From Forficula auricularia (taxonomy: Eukaryota > Arthropoda > Insecta > Dermaptera > Forficulidae): a stretch of 64,000 nt of DNA. The stretch spans positions 2,815,650 through 2,879,649 of the forward strand of contig JALMQS010000225.1 in assembly GCA_024734495.1 (NCBI GenBank), in the 5' to 3' direction. Below the pieces are notes generated by a model, which made no database searches, was not told the origin of the DNA, and worked only from the letters and a program-made list of their open reading frames with translations. Shown in pieces: positions 59,721 to 64,000 of this stretch (position 1 is its first letter; each line of letters starts with the position of its first letter). A program made the position numbers and the translations under genes.

Positions 59721-61640
59721 TATCTAATAATGGTTATCAATTTCGGCCAGTGGAAAACCTGTTGTCCAATTATTTATTAGATTCTCTTCTACCGAATTTA
59801 TTTCGTACATAAATAAACCCCTGATTATTAATCAATTTATTTATTGCAAATACTTGTTGCCCGTGAGCCAAACGACTCGACGCGATGCATTGATAATAAT
59901 TCTTAGACGCGTTTTTTCACTCTTGACATTAATTGGAGTTTAAATGGTCGACGTACTTAATTAGAATTGGAGATCATTTCCTCTCTTCCGTGATTTTTGA
60001 ATAAATCGCTTCTCTTGTGATTCAATTTTATGAATTTATCTTACAATTTAGAAATAATTAAACGATGTCTTTTGACTACGAATTATGTTCATAAATAAAT
60101 ATTCATGCCAAATCATCATGTAAAGAATTCCTCGATAAAACAGGAAATAAATGTCCATCTAATAAATCTACAAAATTGAAATTTCTCCAAAAAAGCATTT
60201 TTATTTTTTATTCAACTAGAAGGAATTGAATTACTATTTTTATATTATTCTCTTGCTTAAGTCTTAATTTACCTTGGACTATACGGATCAAGTCATTACC
60301 TCCTAACAATTTCTCAGTGTAAGCAATTTGTATTGAATTGGTTCAATACTTAGGAGAAGGCGTATTGTATTAAAATAGTACCCGTATTAAACGATCAAAC
60401 CACGGTGTAAATACTCTTGTTTGAAATTTAAACTACAAAACTTCTTTAAAAATACGATGTTATGACCATGATAAAAAGTTTAAATACTCTCCATATTATG
60501 AGAAAACAACAACTACAACAAAAAACAAAAATGTTACTTTCTCATTAATCAATTTTGATAATTATAAGTTGGAATTTGGCACTTCCATTCACAGTTCAAT
60601 ATTCTTTATAATATCTGCTGCTTATTCATATTCGTATTCAAACTTTCGAAATACGCTTGATGTAACTATCCTAGGTTGGTATAAACACTTTTAGAATACA
60701 CGGACTTAAGATGTTAATAGCTACAGCAAACTCTCCCATCTCATTTATATGTAATTTGATTAGCTCATGGGTAGTAATGGCCTTGGAACTCTTGTTGGTT
60801 TATAAAGTCCTAGATTGAGTTTTCTTTTTGGAATTTCAAGAATAAATGAGATTCACTTAATCTAGATAATTTTAATACAAGCAAGACCTATAGGTATAGT
60901 GTGGTTTCTAGTCGTTTTTCCGATAAACTCCTTCAAACTGTGTTCCAATCTGTTCCTGTTTCTAATTTGCATCTGCTTTTCCTGGAATAAGCAAATTCCC
61001 CTCTCATAGCAAAATCTGCCTCAAAGAAACTCGGTTTTCTATTCAGACTCAATCTCTATTCAACTTTTCACACCTTACAAAGCCCAAATTCACCCCTGTT
61101 TTGCTTGCACCTGTGGAAAGTCTCCAAGCATTCTCTTACAACCCTCGAAGTAATTCAGTAACTAGTCATTAAATTGAAAGAAGATTCGATTTTGATTAGC
61201 TACTTTTATCTTTTGACCCATTATATATTTGCTCTTTCTTTATAGACATTATACTATCAATATTTTTTAAAATACTCATTTGTACAAAATTTCATCATTG
61301 TCAAGTTAGAATCAAATTGGTCCAATACACAATCAGTTTATCTCTATTTACTTTATGACTAGAGGCTGGAATTGTACTTATGCCCTAGCATCATCAATGT
61401 TTCAAGACCAAAATTAACACCCTCCAACCCGACCCCAAAATATTATTTTTATTAAAGTACCTATGCAAAGTTTAATCTAAGCGCATATAAGACTGGTAAA
61501 GATTTTCTTGCTGAGAGTAACAGAGCTGTTGATTTTTAAGAGTAAATCAAAGAGGGTGTTCTCTCTATAAGACTTTTGCTCCTTCTTGTATCAATATCAC
61601 AATAATAAATAAACTAAAATAAACAAGATATATACAAATC
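59720..61640. other. No gene seen; unique non-coding sequence
   Basis: No repeats of the recognised families and no coding frame. Confidence 0.5.
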
Positions 61641-61665
61641 TTTGTTCTTATATAATAATAACAGC

Positions 61666-61820
61666 CGAAGGGTGAACCGAGACCTAAAATCGTCTACACC
61701 TACTTCCACTTCCAATTTAATTTCCAAGTAGAAGACAATAGATGACAATAGATTATCTAATGAATTCCAAAGTAATTCCAAAGACGGTGTACACCTAATT
61801 CCAATCGCTGTTACCCCTCG
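61666..61820 (-). mobile_element. MITE family I copy with perfect 8-bp target duplication
   Basis: Ends CGAAGGGTGAACCGAG and CGCTGTTACCCCTCG, flanked on both sides by ATAACAGC. This copy fixes the element boundaries for the family. Confidence 0.88.
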
Positions 61821-61824
61821 ATAA

Positions 61825-62815
61825 CAGCTATATCTCTTGAAAGTATAAATGGCATTAACAGGCTGAAGTTGCCCCATGCAATAAATTATATTAATAATTT
61901 AATTATTTTATTATAATAGTGGTCTACAAAATTTTAGTGAATTTTATTAAAAAAATAAATAAATAAAAAACCATAATAAAAAAAATGTTTTCAATATTTA
62001 ATCAAAAAATTTAAGTAATCAACTACCTTTCTTTTTGAAATTCTAAAAATAATTCAACTGACTTTAATATATTACATAGATACTTATTTTAATTTTTAGA
62101 TTTTTTTTTAATTTCATAGATTCAGATACATACTTTTAAAAATAAGTACATTCAGTTAATGTCTTTCTATATTCTTACAAATTATCTTTCAGTTAATAAT
62201 TCATTAATTTTGATTCAAAATATTTTTTTTTTTCAATACATAATTTTCTATTGCATATTTTATAAAATTTTATTATTTTTAAAAACATTTTCCTATATAA
62301 TAAATATTTATATTTTTAAAAATAAAAAAGTATAATCGGTATTTTTAATAGAAAGTTAACTAACAAATATTCAAATTAGATTTTATTTTTTGGTGCATTT
62401 AATTAAAATAAATCTAAAAAATTATAGATAATCAACAAGTACCAAAATGATTTTAAATAACATCCCTTAAATTTCAAGAATAATTTCGATTTTATACTCT
62501 TATCGTCTTATCAATAGCTCATAAATTTTACTTACCCTCTTTATAAAGGGAATACAATTTTATTGAAATTAAATTGAATAAATATGCTAAATTATTCAAC
62601 CAAATTAATTGATATCTTTTGTAGAATAAACAAATAGCTAACTCAAGTTTCAATATCATTAATTGAAAATCCAATAAATATAGATAAATTACTTTCATAT
62701 TTAGTATTATATTCACTTTGCAGTCATGTACAGTGGAAGGATCTCTAGTTTAAATAAATATGACACTTAACACCAAAAAATATATTCATTAATAAATAAT
62801 CTTTGCCTTTTACTA
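61825..62815. other. No gene seen; very AT-rich
   Basis: Low complexity. Confidence 0.6.
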
Positions 62816-62828
62816 TATTAGTATATTT

Positions 62829-62990
62829 CGAGGGTGAACCGCGATTGGAATTAAGTGTACACCATTTTTTTTGGAATTATTTGGAATTACTTTGGAATTC
62901 ATAAGATAATCTATTATCATCTATTGTCTTCTACTTGGAAATGGAAGTCGAAGTAGGTGTACATGATTTTAACTCGCGGTACACCCCTCG
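62829..62990 (+). mobile_element. MITE family I copy
   Basis: Ends CGAGGGTGAACCGCG and CGCGGTACACCCCTCG; flanks GTATATTT and GTGTATTT match at 7 of 8. Confidence 0.85.
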
Positions 62991-63409
62991 GTGTATTTTA
63001 ATTGTCCAGCTTCTAATATCTTTAAATCCATTTACAGAAGAGGACTATCTAGTTGATATTTCTTGATTTATTCTTATTTATTTTATTTTATATTTTTAAT
63101 CAAATTATATATATTAATACGAAATAATTCCTGATAAATTGAATTAATGACATCCAGGTTGATTCTCTCAAGGGGCACATTGATAATGGTTACCCATTAT
63201 CTTTCCTAAATAATTAATTGAATTTAAATTATTATTTCTTTCTTTCAATTTTTCATTTTTTAGTTATTTTATGGCTTTTAAATATTTTTAAAATATTTTA
63301 AAATTAAAATTTAATTATTTAAGGGTGGCTTTTAATCTGAAGTGTGAATTTCTAATATGAAGGAGTTTCTTTATGGGCATTTAAGGGGATGATATTTTAA
63401 TTGGTGATT

Positions 63410-63800
63410 TTTGACCTTATTTATGTTTGGCGCCCAAAGGAGGCCATCACGGCGGGGGCGGTCCAGAGGGGCTAAGCCCCTCCTAGCACTTAGTCGCTGT
63501 CACGCGAGTGTCAGGCCAGGGGGGCGCGGGGGGCTCTAGGGGCCCCTGTGGGCGCCTCCCCCTGGCTGCCTATTGGCTCCCACCCGACTCCGTGTTTACC
63601 CAAGAAAAATTAGTCGAATCTATTAGAAATGACACTTGGGGCCCTGCCCCCCCTCGCGGCCTGTGCTGCCGCCAGGCGGAAGACCTGCCAACCTGAACTC
63701 GTGGTCATCCCTCTGACACCTTGGTATAGATCCGTGGAAAATTCGAGAATTCCTCAAGACTTGATTAACTCCCCACCCCCATCCGCCATCTTAAGGTAAC
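63410..63800. promoter_or_regulatory. GC-rich island at the right edge
   Basis: Highest GC in the window, with CpGs, a reverse CCAAT word (CTATTGGC near 63568), a perfect hairpin GAGGGGCTAAGCCCCTC (63466-63482) and a Pho-like GGCCATCAC. It could be a promoter or CpG-rich regulatory element of the next gene. A 62-codon frame here is not convincing. Confidence 0.3.
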
Positions 63801-64000
63801 CCAACTTTAATAGTTGCATGTCCAAAAATATTCACCCCCTCATCATAACTTTCTGCTTTTTCATGGCATCCTGCTTGCTTCTGCATTTATTTATTTATAT
63901 ATTTTTCTTCAACGTTGAAGGGCTATTTCAATCGAAAGAAAAAAATAATCATAAATCTTATAATTGATGAAAACTCACTTTATAGAAAATCAAAAAGAAA

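Noticed and set aside
46650..64000. A second Hox gene (fushi tarazu or Scr) downstream
   Set aside because: No homeobox, YPWM or conserved N-terminus is present in any frame of this part.

Overview
The window is AT-rich arthropod, almost certainly insect, DNA carrying one clearly recognisable gene: the Hox gene Antennapedia (Antp) on the + strand. Two coding exons are certain. The first (12703-13483) encodes residues 1-260, from the MSSYFANSYMPD N-terminus to the YPWM motif. The second (42596-42855) encodes the homeodomain and the C-terminus ending TSPQ. Joined across a 29.1 kb intron they give a 346-residue protein. A 5' UTR segment with a plausible splice acceptor lies just upstream, and a long AT-rich 3' UTR probably follows to about 46.65 kb. 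I cannot fix the insect order from this sequence.

The rest is non-coding. It divides into (i) relatively GC-rich, repeat-free islands that look like Hox-complex regulatory DNA or unmapped promoters (about 3.05-3.48, 7.1-7.7, 9.2-10.1, 11.3-12.6, 16.66-17.07, 23.4-24.1, 26.3-27.15, 36.6-37.3, 39.2-39.8, 46.8-47.15, 48.5-49.1, 51.0-51.5, 59.1-59.7 and 63.4-63.8 kb), and (ii) AT-rich stretches crowded with small non-autonomous mobile elements. These include a 156-bp MITE family with 8-bp target duplications (six near-complete copies plus one fragment), hAT-like elements with 8-bp duplications, PIF/Harbinger-like MITEs nested in one hAT copy, a Tc1-like MITE, a tRNA-derived SINE (one copy inserted inside another), a 195-bp satellite array, and many foldback elements. 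Two possible first coding exons of unknown + strand genes (9510-9558 and 51941-52018) start at an ATG directly after an in-frame stop and end at a splice donor.

The most interesting structure is a repeated RNA-like motif: CTGANGA, then a stem-loop, then GAAAC and usually GTH. The core is constant while the stem sequence differs between families yet still pairs. This matches the minimal hammerhead ribozymes known from Penelope-like retroelements. Here the motif occurs singly, inside a 193-bp insertion with a 14-bp target duplication, and head-to-head in foldback elements whose arms are otherwise unrelated. These elements sit in the Antp intron and flanks but are absent from roughly 11.2-15.3 kb and 41.4-47.6 kb, around the two coding exons.
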